The translations under genes and the position numbers were made by a program. Of a stretch of 64,000 nt of DNA, positions 43,782-52,745 are shown piece after piece; position 1 is the first letter of the stretch; each line of letters begins with the position of its first letter. Source of the DNA: Streptomyces sulphureus DSM 40104 (GTDB lineage: Bacteria; Actinomycetota; Actinomycetes; Streptomycetales; Streptomycetaceae); the NCBI RefSeq assembly GCF_000381025.1, contig NZ_KB905818.1:372001-436000 (forward strand), in the 5' to 3' direction. The notes below the pieces were generated by a model, which worked only from the letters and a program-made list of their open reading frames with translations, did not search any database and was not told where the DNA came from.

Positions 43782-45143
43782 GTGCAGGAGCAACCTTGGG
43801 ACGGCGAAGCCGAGTTGGTGCTGCGCTCCCCACGCGTGGTGACGCCGCAGGGGGAGCGCCCCGCGTCCGTCGCCGTGGCGGGGGAGCGCATCGCCGCCGT
43901 CCTCCCCTACGACGCCCCCCTCCCGGCCGGTGCCGAGCTGGTCGACCTCGGCGAGGACGCGCTTCTGCCCGGGCTCGTCGACACGCACGTGCACGTCAAC
44001 GACCCCGGGCGCGCGGAGTGGGAGGGGTTCCCCACGGCGACGAGGGCGGCCGCGGCCGGCGGTGTCACCACCCTCGTCGACATGCCGCTCAACTCCCTTC
44101 CGCCGACGGTGCACACGGCGCACCTGCGGACCAAGCAGGCGGCGGCGGAAGGCAGGGTCCACATCGACACGGGGTTCTGGGGCGGCGCGGTGCCGGAGAG
44201 CCTCGGCGGGCTGCAAAGGCTCCACGAAGCCGGCGTCTTCGGCTTCAAGTGCTTCCTCTCGCCCTCCGGGGTCGAGGAGTTCCCCGAGCTCGACGCCGCC
44301 GGACTCGACGCCGCGCTCGCCGAAGTCGCCGCTTTCGACGGGTTGTTGATCGTCCACGCAGAGGACCCCACCGCGCTCGGCGAGGCACCGCAGCCGCACG
44401 GCCCCGGCTACGGCGGCTTCCTCGCCTCACGCCCGCCGGCGGCCGAGGAGGAGGCGATCGGACTGCTGCTGCGCCTGGCGCGCCGCCACGGCACCAGGGT
44501 CCACGTCCTCCACCTCTCCTCGGCGGGCGCGCTGCCGCTCCTCGCCGCCGCGCGGGCCGAGGGCGTACGGGTCACCGCCGAGAGCTGCCCCCACTTCCTC
44601 ACCCTCACGGCGGAGGAAGTCCCGGACGGCGCAACGGAGTTCAAGTGCTGCCCGCCCATCCGCGGCGCCGCCAACCGCGACGCGCTCTGGGGCGAGGGGC
44701 TCGGCGCGGGCGTCCTCGACTGCATCGTCTCCGACCACTCGCCGTGCACGCCCGAGCTCAAGGACGGCGACTTCGGCAGCGCCTGGGGCGGCATCTCCTC
44801 GCTCCAACTGGGGCTCCCCGCCGTCTGGACCGAGGCGCGCCGCCGCGGCCACGGGCTCGGTGACGTGGTCCGCTGGATGGCGACCGGCCCGGCAGCGGTC
44901 GCGGGGCTCGCGCGCAAGGGAGCCGTCGCGCCCGGCATGGACGCGGACTTCGCGGTCCTCGCCCCCGAGGAGACCTTCACCGTCGAGCCCGCACGGCTCC
45001 ACCACCGCAACCCCGTCACCGCGTACGCGGGCCGCACCCTCGAAGGCGTCGTCACCTCGACGTGGCTGCGCGGGCGCCGCATCTCCGCACACGGCCGGAC
45101 GGGAGAGCCCACCGGAAGGCTGATCGAGAGAGGACGTTCATGA
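43782..45143 (+). CDS. allB: Allantoinase
   Basis: A 453-residue amidohydrolase that opens allantoin to allantoate. Metal ligands: DTHVHVNDPGRAEWEGFPT (about residue 66), the carboxylated Lys region FGFKCFLSPSGVEEF (about 153), VHAEDP (about 191), HLSSAGALPLL (about 244) and CIVSDHSPC (about 316). The DPGR-x-EWEGF signature is specific for allantoinases over dihydroorotases. The GTG at 43782 has GGAGG six bases upstream. Its stop overlaps allantoicase (ATGA). Confidence 0.95.
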   Translation: MQEQPWDGEAELVLRSPRVVTPQGERPASVAVAGERIAAVLPYDAPLPAGAELVDLGEDALLPGLVDTHVHVNDPGRAEWEGFPTATRAAAAGGVTTLVDMPLNSLPPTVHTAHLRTKQAAAEGRVHIDTGFWGGAVPESLGGLQRLHEAGVFGFKCFLSPSGVEEFPELDAAGLDAALAEVAAFDGLLIVHAEDPTALGEAPQPHGPGYGGFLASRPPAAEEEAIGLLLRLARRHGTRVHVLHLSSAGALPLLAAARAEGVRVTAESCPHFLTLTAEEVPDGATEFKCCPPIRGAANRDALWGEGLGAGVLDCIVSDHSPCTPELKDGDFGSAWGGISSLQLGLPAVWTEARRRGHGLGDVVRWMATGPAAVAGLARKGAVAPGMDADFAVLAPEETFTVEPARLHHRNPVTAYAGRTLEGVVTSTWLRGRRISAHGRTGEPTGRLIERGRS

Positions 45144-46312
45144 CCACGGCACCGACCCGGCCCGGAGACCAACAGGCAGTCGCTTCCCCCGAGTTCACCG
45201 CACCGGCCGTCCCGTACGCCGGCGGCGACCCGTACGCGGACTACCGCGCACCCGCCGGCGGCTTCCCCTTCCAGCACCTCCCCGACCTCGCGGACGCGGG
45301 CCTCGGCGGCACGGTCGTCGCCGCCTCGGACGAGTTCTTCGCCGAGCGGGAGCGGCTGCTGCGCCCGGGGCGCGCCGAGTTCGATCCCGACCTCTTCGGT
45401 CCCAAGGGCAAGACGATGGACGGCTGGGAGACCCGCAGGCGCAGGGGCAGTTCGGCCACCGCGCCGCACCCCGAGCCCGGCGAGGGCGACACCGCGCTGA
45501 TCCGGCTCGGCACCCCTGGGGTGGTGCGCGGCGTCGTCGTCGACACGGCGCACTTCAGGGGCAACAACCCGCAGAGCATCTCCGTCGAAGGCGCCCAACT
45601 CCCCGGCGCACCGGGCCCCGAGGAACTCGGCGACCCCGCCACCGTCTGGACGACGCTGGTGCCGCGGACCCCGGTCACGGGGCACGCCGCCAACGGCTTC
45701 GCCGTCTCCACCCCGCACCGGTTCACGCACCTGCGGCTCACCCAGTACCCCGACGGCGGCGTCGCCCGGCTGCGCGTGCACGGCGAGGTGCTCCCCGAGC
45801 CCGCATGGCTCACCGCGCTCGGCACCTTCGACGTGCTGGCGCAGGAGCACGGCGGTCGCGTCCTCGACGCCTCCGACCGGTTCTTCTCCTCGCCGGCCAA
45901 CACCCTCCGACCCGGCCGTCCGAGCGGCATGGCCGACTGCTGGGAGACCAGGCGGCGCAGGGACGAGGGGCACGACTGGATCGACTACGCGCTCGCGGGG
46001 GAGGCACAGGTGCGCGCGATCGAGCTGGACACCGGTGAGCTGCGCGGCAACGCGGCCGGCTGGGTCGCGCTCCACGGCACCGACTCGCCTGCGGAGTCCG
46101 GGAGTTGCGAGTGGCGGACACTGCTGCCGCGGACGCCGCTCCAGCCGGACACCGTCCACCGCTTCCTGCTCCCCGAGCCGGTGGGGCCGCTCGTACGGGT
46201 GCGGCTCGACATCTTCCCCGACGGCGGCGTCGGCCGTCTGCGTCTCCACGGTTCCCTCACGGAACAGGGCGCCGCCGACCTCACCGCGCGGTACCGGGAG
46301 GCTGCGGGCTGA
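45140..46312 (+). CDS. alc: Allantoicase
   Basis: A 390-residue enzyme that cleaves allantoate into ureidoglycolate and urea. It contains two homologous allantoicase repeats: the first with MDGWETRRRRGSS and VDTAHFRGNNPQSISVEGAQ, the second with ADCWETRRRRDEGHDWIDYA and LDTGELRGNAAGWVALHG. Both repeats end in a LRLTQYPDGGVARLRVHG-type strand. It overlaps allantoinase by four bases and is closed by a strong hairpin. The next enzyme, ureidoglycolate lyase or hydrolase, is not in this window. Confidence 0.95.
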   Translation: MTTAPTRPGDQQAVASPEFTAPAVPYAGGDPYADYRAPAGGFPFQHLPDLADAGLGGTVVAASDEFFAERERLLRPGRAEFDPDLFGPKGKTMDGWETRRRRGSSATAPHPEPGEGDTALIRLGTPGVVRGVVVDTAHFRGNNPQSISVEGAQLPGAPGPEELGDPATVWTTLVPRTPVTGHAANGFAVSTPHRFTHLRLTQYPDGGVARLRVHGEVLPEPAWLTALGTFDVLAQEHGGRVLDASDRFFSSPANTLRPGRPSGMADCWETRRRRDEGHDWIDYALAGEAQVRAIELDTGELRGNAAGWVALHGTDSPAESGSCEWRTLLPRTPLQPDTVHRFLLPEPVGPLVRVRLDIFPDGGVGRLRLHGSLTEQGAADLTARYREAAG

Positions 46313-46327
46313 CGAGGAGCGATGCCG

Positions 46328-46358
46328 GCGGTCCGCGCCCGAGGGGGGCGCGGACCGC
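46328..46358 (+). terminator. Hairpin terminator after allantoicase
   Basis: Perfect 13-bp stem, GCGGTCCGCGCCC at 46328-46340 and its complement at 46346-46358, 5-base loop, 15 bases after the stop. Confidence 0.88.
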
Positions 46359-46437
46359 GCACGCATACCACTCGAGCGTGTGAACATCAGGAAAATATGG
46401 GGGAGTTGGCGTTGACACGTCATCTACGCGCGTCACC

Positions 46438-46872
46438 ATGGGGGTTATGAGATTCCCCCCACGAATCGCGCGCCTAGGCGCGCTCGGTGCCCTCACCGCC
46501 GCGCTCCTCGCCGGCGGTCCCGCTCTCGCCACGGCGACCGCGGCGCCGCAGGCGCCCGCAGCCGCAACGGCCGTCGCCCCCGCCGCCGTCGGCGACATCT
46601 GCCACTCCGACCTCCCGACCGAGGCCCACGACACCCTCGACCTCATCGAGCAGGGCGGCCCCTACCCGTACCCGCAGGACGGCACGGTCTTCGAGAACCG
46701 CGAGGGCATCCTCCCGGACCAGGACACGGGCTACTACCACGAGTACACCGTGGAGACCCCCGGCTCCGACGACCGCGGCGCCCGCCGCATCGTCACGGGC
46801 GACGAAGAGGAGGAGGACTACTACACCTCCGACCACTACGAGTCCTTCGACCTCGTCGACCACTCCTGCTGA
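46438..46872 (+). CDS. Secreted guanyl-specific ribonuclease, RNase Sa type
   Basis: A 144-residue precursor. Residues 1-36 form a signal peptide (RLGALGALTAALLAGGPALA). The mature part matches Streptomyces RNase Sa closely: LPTEAHDTLDLIEQGGPYPY, QDGTVFENREGILPDQ, and the catalytic Glu of YYHEYTVETPG, Arg of RRIVTGDEEEEDYYT and His of DHYESFDLVDHSC. Cysteines near both ends of the mature chain would form the single disulfide. It cuts RNA after G outside the cell. The start may be 46438 or 46447. No barstar-like inhibitor gene is nearby. Confidence 0.92.
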   Translation: MGVMRFPPRIARLGALGALTAALLAGGPALATATAAPQAPAAATAVAPAAVGDICHSDLPTEAHDTLDLIEQGGPYPYPQDGTVFENREGILPDQDTGYYHEYTVETPGSDDRGARRIVTGDEEEEDYYTSDHYESFDLVDHSC

Positions 46873-47235
46873 TCGGCCGAACCCGTGCTGCGGCACGGGA
46901 ACAGCCTCCGGTGGCCCGTCGCTGCCGTGCGCCCGTCTCCCCGCGGGCAGGCGGCGGCGGCCCCGGCGAGGCGCGCGGACGCCGCGCGGTGACCCCCACC
47001 GCCGCGCGGTCCCGCGCACCGGGACCCGCGTGCCCGACAGGGCACGCGGGTCCTCTCGGTCGAGGGGGCAGGCAACCCCGAGGGCTCGGAGCAGTTGCTG
47101 CCCCTGTGGCTCGAACACGCCCTTCTGCGCACCAAGTTGCGCATGCCTCCGCCCCGCGCAGGGCAACTCCCCGCGTGACCGGCGCATTCGAGATGCGCCC
47201 GGCGCGATCGATGCCCCGACCCGGTGGAGGGAACC
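46873..47235. other. Intergenic region between RNase and P450 genes
   Basis: 363 bases without a supported gene. It contains the hairpin at 47022-47053 and, at its end, a GGAGGG ribosome site for the P450 gene. Confidence 0.5.
47022..47053 (+). terminator. Hairpin terminator downstream of the RNase gene
   Basis: Perfect 14-bp stem, GGACCCGCGTGCCC at 47022-47035 and its complement at 47040-47053, loop GACA. It is 150 bases after the RNase stop and about 180 bases before the P450 gene. Confidence 0.85.
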
Positions 47236-48441
47236 TTGCCCGTCGACCTGCACGCACACGGTGACGCGTTCGTACGCGATCCGCATCCCCTCTTCAGCAG
47301 CCTGCTCGCCGGTGGCCAGGCGCACCGTGTCCGGTTCACCGAGGGTTTCGACGGCTGGCTGATCGTCGGCCACGAGGCGTCGCGGAACGCGCTCAACGAC
47401 CCTCGCCTCATCAACGATCCGCGCCGCGTCCCCGAGACGGACGGCCCCGGTCCCGGCGGTGCCCGCCGGTTCGACGACAACCTGCTCTCCCTCGACGCCC
47501 CCGACCACACCCGGCTGCGCCGCCTGGTGGCGAAGGAGTTCACGGCGCGCCGGGTGCGCGGCCTGGAGCCCAGGGTGCAGGAGATCGTCGACGGGCTCGT
47601 GGGGACGCTCGCCGAAGGGCCGCGAGAACGCGTCGACTTGGTCGAAGCGCTGTCGTTCCCCCTTCCGATCACCGTGATCGCGGAGCTCCTCGGCGTTCCC
47701 TTCTTGGAGCGGGAGACCTTCCGGCACCTTTCCTCGGGGGTGCTGGAGTCCACTAACCAGGAGGAAGCAGCAGCCATGTCCGAGGACCTGCACGCCTTCC
47801 TCGCCCGCCTCGTCGACGCCAAGCGGGCGGCCGGAGGGGAGGACCTGCTCGGCGCCCTGCTCGAGGCGGCCTCCCGGGAGGGCGAAGAGGACTCGCTCAT
47901 CACCGGCGCCGAACTCCTCGGCATGGCCAACCTGTTGCTCGTCGCCGGGTACGAGACGACCGTCAACCTCATCAGCAGCACCGTGCTGTGCCTGCTCCAG
48001 CACCCCGAGCAATTGGCCCAAGTGCGCGCGGACCCCTCGCTCGTGGCGGCCGCCGTCGAGGAGACGCTGCGGTTCGAAGGGCCCGTGGCGCGCTCGATCC
48101 CCCGGTTCGCGACGGAGCCGATCCCCTTCGACGACGGCACGGTCATCCCCGCGGGAGAGGTCGTCTGCATCGGCCTCGCCTCGGCCGGCCGCGACCCCGA
48201 ACGCTTCCCGCACCCCGACGAGTTCGACATCCACCGGGACACCGGCGGCCACCTCGCCTTCGGCCACGGTGCCCACTTCTGCCTCGGCGCCCCGCTCGCA
48301 CGGCTGGAGGCCCGCACCGCCGTGACGACGCTTCTCGCGCGCATCCCCGCCCTCGCGCTCGACGTCCCGGCGTCCGAACTCTCCTGGCGTACGGGCACGT
48401 TGCTGCGCGGGCCGCGGCAACTACCCGTACGTCTCGGCTGA
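47236..48441 (+). CDS. Cytochrome P450
   Basis: A 401-residue soluble bacterial P450. The oxygen-activating I-helix is VAGYETTVNLI (about residue 237), the ExxR is EETLRFEGPVARS (about 276), and the heme-binding loop is FGHGAHFCLGAPLAR with the Cys ligand near residue 345. It is a CYP105/107-like monooxygenase by pattern, substrate unknown. A TTG at 47236 is the likely start because GGAGGG stands five to six bases upstream; a GTG at 47224 overlaps that site and has none of its own. No ferredoxin gene is adjacent. Its stop is one base from the convergent Gfo/Idh stop. Confidence 0.9.
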   Translation: MPVDLHAHGDAFVRDPHPLFSSLLAGGQAHRVRFTEGFDGWLIVGHEASRNALNDPRLINDPRRVPETDGPGPGGARRFDDNLLSLDAPDHTRLRRLVAKEFTARRVRGLEPRVQEIVDGLVGTLAEGPRERVDLVEALSFPLPITVIAELLGVPFLERETFRHLSSGVLESTNQEEAAAMSEDLHAFLARLVDAKRAAGGEDLLGALLEAASREGEEDSLITGAELLGMANLLLVAGYETTVNLISSTVLCLLQHPEQLAQVRADPSLVAAAVEETLRFEGPVARSIPRFATEPIPFDDGTVIPAGEVVCIGLASAGRDPERFPHPDEFDIHRDTGGHLAFGHGAHFCLGAPLARLEARTAVTTLLARIPALALDVPASELSWRTGTLLRGPRQLPVRLG

Positions 48442-48442
48442 G

Positions 48443-49429
48443 TCAGGGCGCGACGGGCCTCCCCTCCCGACGGGAGACCTCGCACGCGTCGGCGATCCGG
48501 AAGGCCGCCAACGCCTCCTCTCCGGAGCACGGGTTGGGCACCTCGCCCCGCACGGACCGCAGGAACGCCCGCAGTTCGGCCCGGTACGCGGGCGCGAAGC
48601 GATCGAGGAAGCCGAGCCAGGGGCTCCCGCCCCGGACGGGGCTGTCCTCCTCGACGGAGGCGAGCGGCGTGCGCACGTCGAGCCCGACCGCCAACTGGTC
48701 CTTCTCGCCCGCAAGTTCCATCCGTACGTCGTACCCCGCGCCGTTGACGCGGGTGGCGGTGGCCGTGCACAGGGTGCCGTCGTCGAGGGTGAGGAGGGCG
48801 GCGGCGGTGTCGACGTCGCCGGCGGCGCGGAAGGCCGGCGGGCCCGCGTCCGAACCCGCCGCCTGGACGGAGGCGACCTCCCGGCCCGTGAGCCACCGGA
48901 CCGCGTCGAAGTCGTGGACGAGGCAGTCCCGGAAGAGTCCACCGGAGAGCGGCAGGTAGGCGTCGGGCGGCGGGGCCGGGTCGGAGGTGACGGCGCGCAC
49001 GGTGTGCAGCCGGCCGAGGCGGCCGGTGCGGAGCGCCTCGCGGGCCGCGAGGTAGCCGGCGTCGAAGCGGCGCATGAAGCCGACCTGGAGGAGTGTCCCC
49101 GCCTCGGCGACCGACGCCAACACGGCGCGCGTGCCGTCGAGTTCGCGCGCGAGCGGCTTCTCGCAGAAGACCGGGAGGCCCCGCTCGGCCGCGGCGGTGA
49201 CCAGCTCGGCGTGTGCGTCGGTCGCCGCGGCGACCACGAGCGCGTGCACGTCCAGCGAGAGCAGCTCCGCCGGACCCGCCACCGGTGTGGCGCCGAGCGC
49301 CGCCGCGGTGCGGGTGGCGCGCACGGGGTCCAGGTCGGCGACGACCAGCTCCGTCACCTCGGGGTGCGCCGCGAGCGTGTGCGCGTGGAAGCTGCCGATC
49401 CGGCCGACGCCGACGAGTCCGATACGCAT
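48443..49429 (-). CDS. Gfo/Idh/MocA-family oxidoreductase (inositol 2-dehydrogenase-like)
   Basis: A 328-residue NAD(P)-dependent sugar or polyol dehydrogenase. The Rossmann motif is RIGLVGVGRIGSFHAHTLA; VFCEKPLARELDGT carries the catalytic Lys of the EKP motif (about residue 93), and GLFRDCLVHDFDAVRWLTG holds the conserved Asp-His pair (about 167). It is divergent from a sugar ABC importer with a ROK kinase downstream, so it probably oxidises the imported sugar or inositol. The ATG at 49429 starts the Rossmann strand directly. Confidence 0.88.
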   Translation of the reverse strand: MRIGLVGVGRIGSFHAHTLAAHPEVTELVVADLDPVRATRTAAALGATPVAGPAELLSLDVHALVVAAATDAHAELVTAAAERGLPVFCEKPLARELDGTRAVLASVAEAGTLLQVGFMRRFDAGYLAAREALRTGRLGRLHTVRAVTSDPAPPPDAYLPLSGGLFRDCLVHDFDAVRWLTGREVASVQAAGSDAGPPAFRAAGDVDTAAALLTLDDGTLCTATATRVNGAGYDVRMELAGEKDQLAVGLDVRTPLASVEEDSPVRGGSPWLGFLDRFAPAYRAELRAFLRSVRGEVPNPCSGEEALAAFRIADACEVSRREGRPVAP

Positions 49430-49843
49430 GGCGCCACGCTGCGGGCCGCCTCGGTCGGTGTCAACCGTTTGCCCCGGGAAGCAGGAAATGTCCGCGTGGC
49501 TGCGCGCCCCACGGCTCCCGCGCACGCCGGGGCAGCCGCGTGCCCGCCCATTGACGCGCCCACCGACCGCCGCTAGAACTCCGCCATGGCCGCGGGCGCG
49601 CAGCCCGCGGCCATGCCGGCCTCCGCACGGAGCCGGGTGCGCCGACGTGGGCTGGGGGTGAACACCGCAGCGTGCGCGCTGCCTTGTGCGTCGTATCTCA
49701 CCCGGCGCGGGCCCGTGGACGCCCCGCGGGCAGCGGTGACGGATACTTGTGCGAGGCTCGCCCGCGGCGCCGGACCCGGAGGGGCGCCGCACCTGGGGCC
49801 GAGGGCCCACACCGAGCAGTACCCGTAGGAGGGCAGGAGAAGC
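49430..49843. promoter_or_regulatory. Divergent region between dehydrogenase and sugar ABC importer
   Basis: 414 bases without a supported gene, holding both promoters and a perfect 13-bp hairpin at 49585-49615. A TAGGAGGGCAGGAGAAGC ribosome region precedes the GTG at 49844. Confidence 0.5.
49585..49615. other. Perfect hairpin inside a divergent promoter region
   Basis: CATGGCCGCGGGC at 49585-49597 and its complement at 49603-49615 with a 5-base loop. It is not at the end of any gene, so it is either an operator, an attenuator or an insulator between the divergent transcripts. Confidence 0.6.
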
Positions 49844-50869
49844 GTGGCCAGCGTGAAGAGGTCCGGCAGGGCCCGCAGGAGGGCGGCCGGCGCCGCGGCG
49901 GCGGTGCTCGTCCTCGCGGTGGGGCTGGCAGGGTGCAGCAGCACCGGCGGCAAGCGCGCCGAGGAGGAGCGGGCGCAGGGCGCCTCGGGCAAGGCCAACG
50001 TGGACACGCCCCGCTGGAAGATAGCCATGGTGACGCACTCGGGAGACGGCGACACCTACTGGGACATCGTGCAGAGCGGCGCCAAGCAGGCGGCGGCGAA
50101 GGACAACATCGAGTTCCTCTACTCGCACGACAAGGAGGCGGGCCGCCAGGCCCAGCTCGTCCAGGCGGCGATCGACAAGAAGGTCGACGGCCTGATCGTC
50201 ACCCTCGCGAAGCCGTCCGCCATGGAGAAGGCCGTCAAGAAGGCGGTCAAGGCGGGCATCCCGGTCGTCACCATCAACTCGGGCCAGGACGAGTCGGAGT
50301 CCTTCGGCGCCCTGACCCACATCGGCCAGGACGAGGTGAAGGCCGGCGAGGCCGTGGGCGAGGAGCTCAACGACCGCGGCCGGAAGAAGGCCGTCTGCGT
50401 CCTCCACGAGCAGGGCAACGTCGGCCACGAGGAGCGCTGCCGCGGCGTCAAGGAGACCTTCGAGGGCAAGCTCGACAACCTCTACGTCGACGGCACCAAC
50501 ATGCCGAACGTGCAGTCGTCGATCGAGGCGGAGCTCCAGTCGGACAAGGACCTCGACACCGTCGTCACCCTCGGCGCCCCCTTCGCACCGACGGCCGCGC
50601 AGGCCGCCGAGGACGCGGGCAGCGACGCCGAGGTCGACACCTTCGACCTCAACGACAAGGTCGCCGAAGGGCTGGAGGACGGCAGCATCGGCTTCGCCGT
50701 CGACCAGCAGCCCTACCTCCAGGGGTACGAGGCCGTCGACCTGCTCTGGCTCTACCGCTACAACGCCGACATGCTCGGCGGCGGCGAGCCCGTCCTCACA
50801 GGCCCGCAGGTCCTCACCAAGGACGACGCGGCAGAACTGCGCGAGTACACCAAGCGAGGCACCCGATGA
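49844..50869 (+). CDS. Sugar ABC transporter, substrate-binding lipoprotein
   Basis: A 341-residue lipoprotein. The signal peptide ends in the lipobox LAGCSS (Cys31). The mature part is a periplasmic-binding-protein type 1 (Peripla_BP_4) fold: WKIAMVTHSGDGDTYWDIVQ, VDGLIVTLAKPSAMEKAV and the late IGFAVDQQPYLQGYEAVDLL, as in ribose, xylose or inositol binders. It delivers the sugar to the permease encoded next. The permease ATG overlaps its stop. Confidence 0.9.
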   Translation: MASVKRSGRARRRAAGAAAAVLVLAVGLAGCSSTGGKRAEEERAQGASGKANVDTPRWKIAMVTHSGDGDTYWDIVQSGAKQAAAKDNIEFLYSHDKEAGRQAQLVQAAIDKKVDGLIVTLAKPSAMEKAVKKAVKAGIPVVTINSGQDESESFGALTHIGQDEVKAGEAVGEELNDRGRKKAVCVLHEQGNVGHEERCRGVKETFEGKLDNLYVDGTNMPNVQSSIEAELQSDKDLDTVVTLGAPFAPTAAQAAEDAGSDAEVDTFDLNDKVAEGLEDGSIGFAVDQQPYLQGYEAVDLLWLYRYNADMLGGGEPVLTGPQVLTKDDAAELREYTKRGTR

Positions 50870-51939
50870 GCGGCACCGCGCCACCCACCGCGGACCCCGC
50901 AGACGACACGCAGCCGCCGCAGCCCGCGGCCGTCCCCGAGTCCAAGGGCCTGGCCCGTCGTTTGCTGGGACGGCCCGAACTCGGCGCGGTCGTCGGCGCC
51001 GTGGCCGTCTTCGTCTTCTTCGCGTTCTTCGCCGACAGCTTCCTCCGCGCCTCCAGCCTCTCGACGGTGCTCTACGCCTCGTCCACGATCGGCATCATGG
51101 CGGTGCCGGTCGCGCTGCTGATGATCGGCGGGGAGTTCGACCTCTCGACGGGCGTGATGGTGACGTCGTCGGCGCTCGTCTCCTCGATGTTCAGCTACCA
51201 GATGACGGCGAACGCCTGGGTCGGCGTCGGCGTCTCGCTCCTGGTGACCCTCGCCATCGGGCTCTTCAACGGCGTCGTGCTCACGCGCACGGGGCTGCCG
51301 AGCTTCATCATCACGCTCGGCACCTTCATGATGCTCACCGGACTCAACCTGGGTCTCACCAAGCTCATCAGCGGCACGGTCTCCACCAAGGGCATCTCCG
51401 ACATGGAGGGCTTCGAGTCGGCCAGGGCGCTCTTCGCCTCGCAGCTCTCGATCGGCGGCGTGGACCTCCAGATCACCGTGGTCTGGTGGCTGGTCCTCGT
51501 CGCGCTCGCCACCTGGGTGCTGCTGCGCACCCGGGTCGGCAACTGGATCTTCGCGGTGGGCGGCGGCGTCGAGGCGGCGCGGGCGCTCGGCGTCCCCGTC
51601 TCCAGGGTGAAGATCGGCCTCTACATGGCCGTCGGCCTCGGCGCCTGGATATCAGGACAGCACCTGCTCTTCAGCTACGACGTCGTGCAGTCGGGCGAGG
51701 GCGTCGGCAACGAGCTGATCTACATCGCGGCCGCGGTGATCGGCGGGTGCCTCCTCACCGGCGGCTACGGTTCGGCGGTGGGCACCGCGGTCGGCGCCCT
51801 GATCTTCGGCATGACGAGCAAGGGCATCGTCTACGCCCAGTGGAACCCGGAGTGGTTCAAGTTCTTCCTGGGAGCCATGCTGCTGCTGGCCACCCTGCTC
51901 AACCTGTGGATTCGCAAGCGCGCGGAGGCGAGCCGATGA
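50866..51939 (+). CDS. Sugar ABC transporter permease (RbsC/XylH type)
   Basis: A 357-residue BPD_transp_2 permease with eight to ten membrane segments. Key marks are the GGEFDLSTGVMVT loop, typical of ribose/xylose/galactose-type permeases, GLPSFIITLGTFMMLTGLNL and GGYGSAVGTAVGALIFGM near the C-terminus. It overlaps the substrate-binding gene and the ATPase gene by four bases on either side, so the three components are coupled. Confidence 0.92.
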   Translation: MSGTAPPTADPADDTQPPQPAAVPESKGLARRLLGRPELGAVVGAVAVFVFFAFFADSFLRASSLSTVLYASSTIGIMAVPVALLMIGGEFDLSTGVMVTSSALVSSMFSYQMTANAWVGVGVSLLVTLAIGLFNGVVLTRTGLPSFIITLGTFMMLTGLNLGLTKLISGTVSTKGISDMEGFESARALFASQLSIGGVDLQITVVWWLVLVALATWVLLRTRVGNWIFAVGGGVEAARALGVPVSRVKIGLYMAVGLGAWISGQHLLFSYDVVQSGEGVGNELIYIAAAVIGGCLLTGGYGSAVGTAVGALIFGMTSKGIVYAQWNPEWFKFFLGAMLLLATLLNLWIRKRAEASR

Positions 51940-52745
51940 CCGCCGAGGACGGGGCGAAGAGCGAGGCGGCGGACACCCCGCCGCTCGTCGAACTCGACGC
52001 CGTCAGCAAGTACTACGGCCACATCAAGGCGCTCACCGACGTGTCGCTCCAGGTGCACCCCGGCGAGATCACCTGCGTGCTCGGCGACAACGGCGCGGGC
52101 AAGTCCACGCTCATCAAGATCGTCTCGGGTCTCCACGGGCACGACGCGGGCGGCTTCCGCATCGAGGGCGAGGAGACCTCGCTCTCCTCCCCGCGCGAGG
52201 CGCTCGACCGCGGCATCGCCACCGTCTACCAGGACCTCGCCGTCGTCTCCCTGATGCCGGTCTGGCGGAACTTCTTCCTCGGCTCCGAACTCACCACGGG
52301 CCGCGGCCCGCTGCGCCGCCTCGACGTACCGCGGATGCGCGCCACCACCCACAGCGAACTCCTGCGCATGGGCATCGACCTGCGCGACGTCGACCAGCCG
52401 ATCGGCACCCTCTCCGGCGGCGAGCGCCAGTCCGTCGCGATCGCCCGGGCGATCCACTTCGGCGCCAAGGTCCTCGTCCTCGACGAGCCGACGGCGGCGC
52501 TCGGCGTCAAGCAGTCGGGCGTGGTCCTCAAGTACGTCGCCGCTGCGCGGGACGCCGGACTCGGTGTGGTCCTGATCACGCACAACCCGCACCATGCGTA
52601 CCTCGTGGGGGACCGCTTCGTCCTGCTCAAGCGCGGCACGATGGCCGGCAGCCACCACCGCGACGAGCTGGAGTTGGAGGAGCTAGTGCGGCAGATGGCC
52701 GGCGGCAGCGAGCTGGAGCAGCTCAGCCACGAACTGCAGCGCTGA
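51936..52745 (+). CDS. Sugar ABC transporter ATP-binding protein, single-domain (FrcA type)
   Basis: A 269-residue ATPase. Walker A is GDNGAGKST (about residue 48), the signature is LSGGERQSVAIARA, Walker B is VLVLDEPTAALGVKQS, and the switch His is in VLITHNPHH. Most carbohydrate importers of this class (RbsA, XylG, MglA) have two fused ATPase halves of about 500 residues; this one has a single half, like FrcA of fructose importers, and must work as a homodimer. Third gene of the operon. Confidence 0.9.
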   Translation: MTAEDGAKSEAADTPPLVELDAVSKYYGHIKALTDVSLQVHPGEITCVLGDNGAGKSTLIKIVSGLHGHDAGGFRIEGEETSLSSPREALDRGIATVYQDLAVVSLMPVWRNFFLGSELTTGRGPLRRLDVPRMRATTHSELLRMGIDLRDVDQPIGTLSGGERQSVAIARAIHFGAKVLVLDEPTAALGVKQSGVVLKYVAAARDAGLGVVLITHNPHHAYLVGDRFVLLKRGTMAGSHHRDELELEELVRQMAGGSELEQLSHELQR

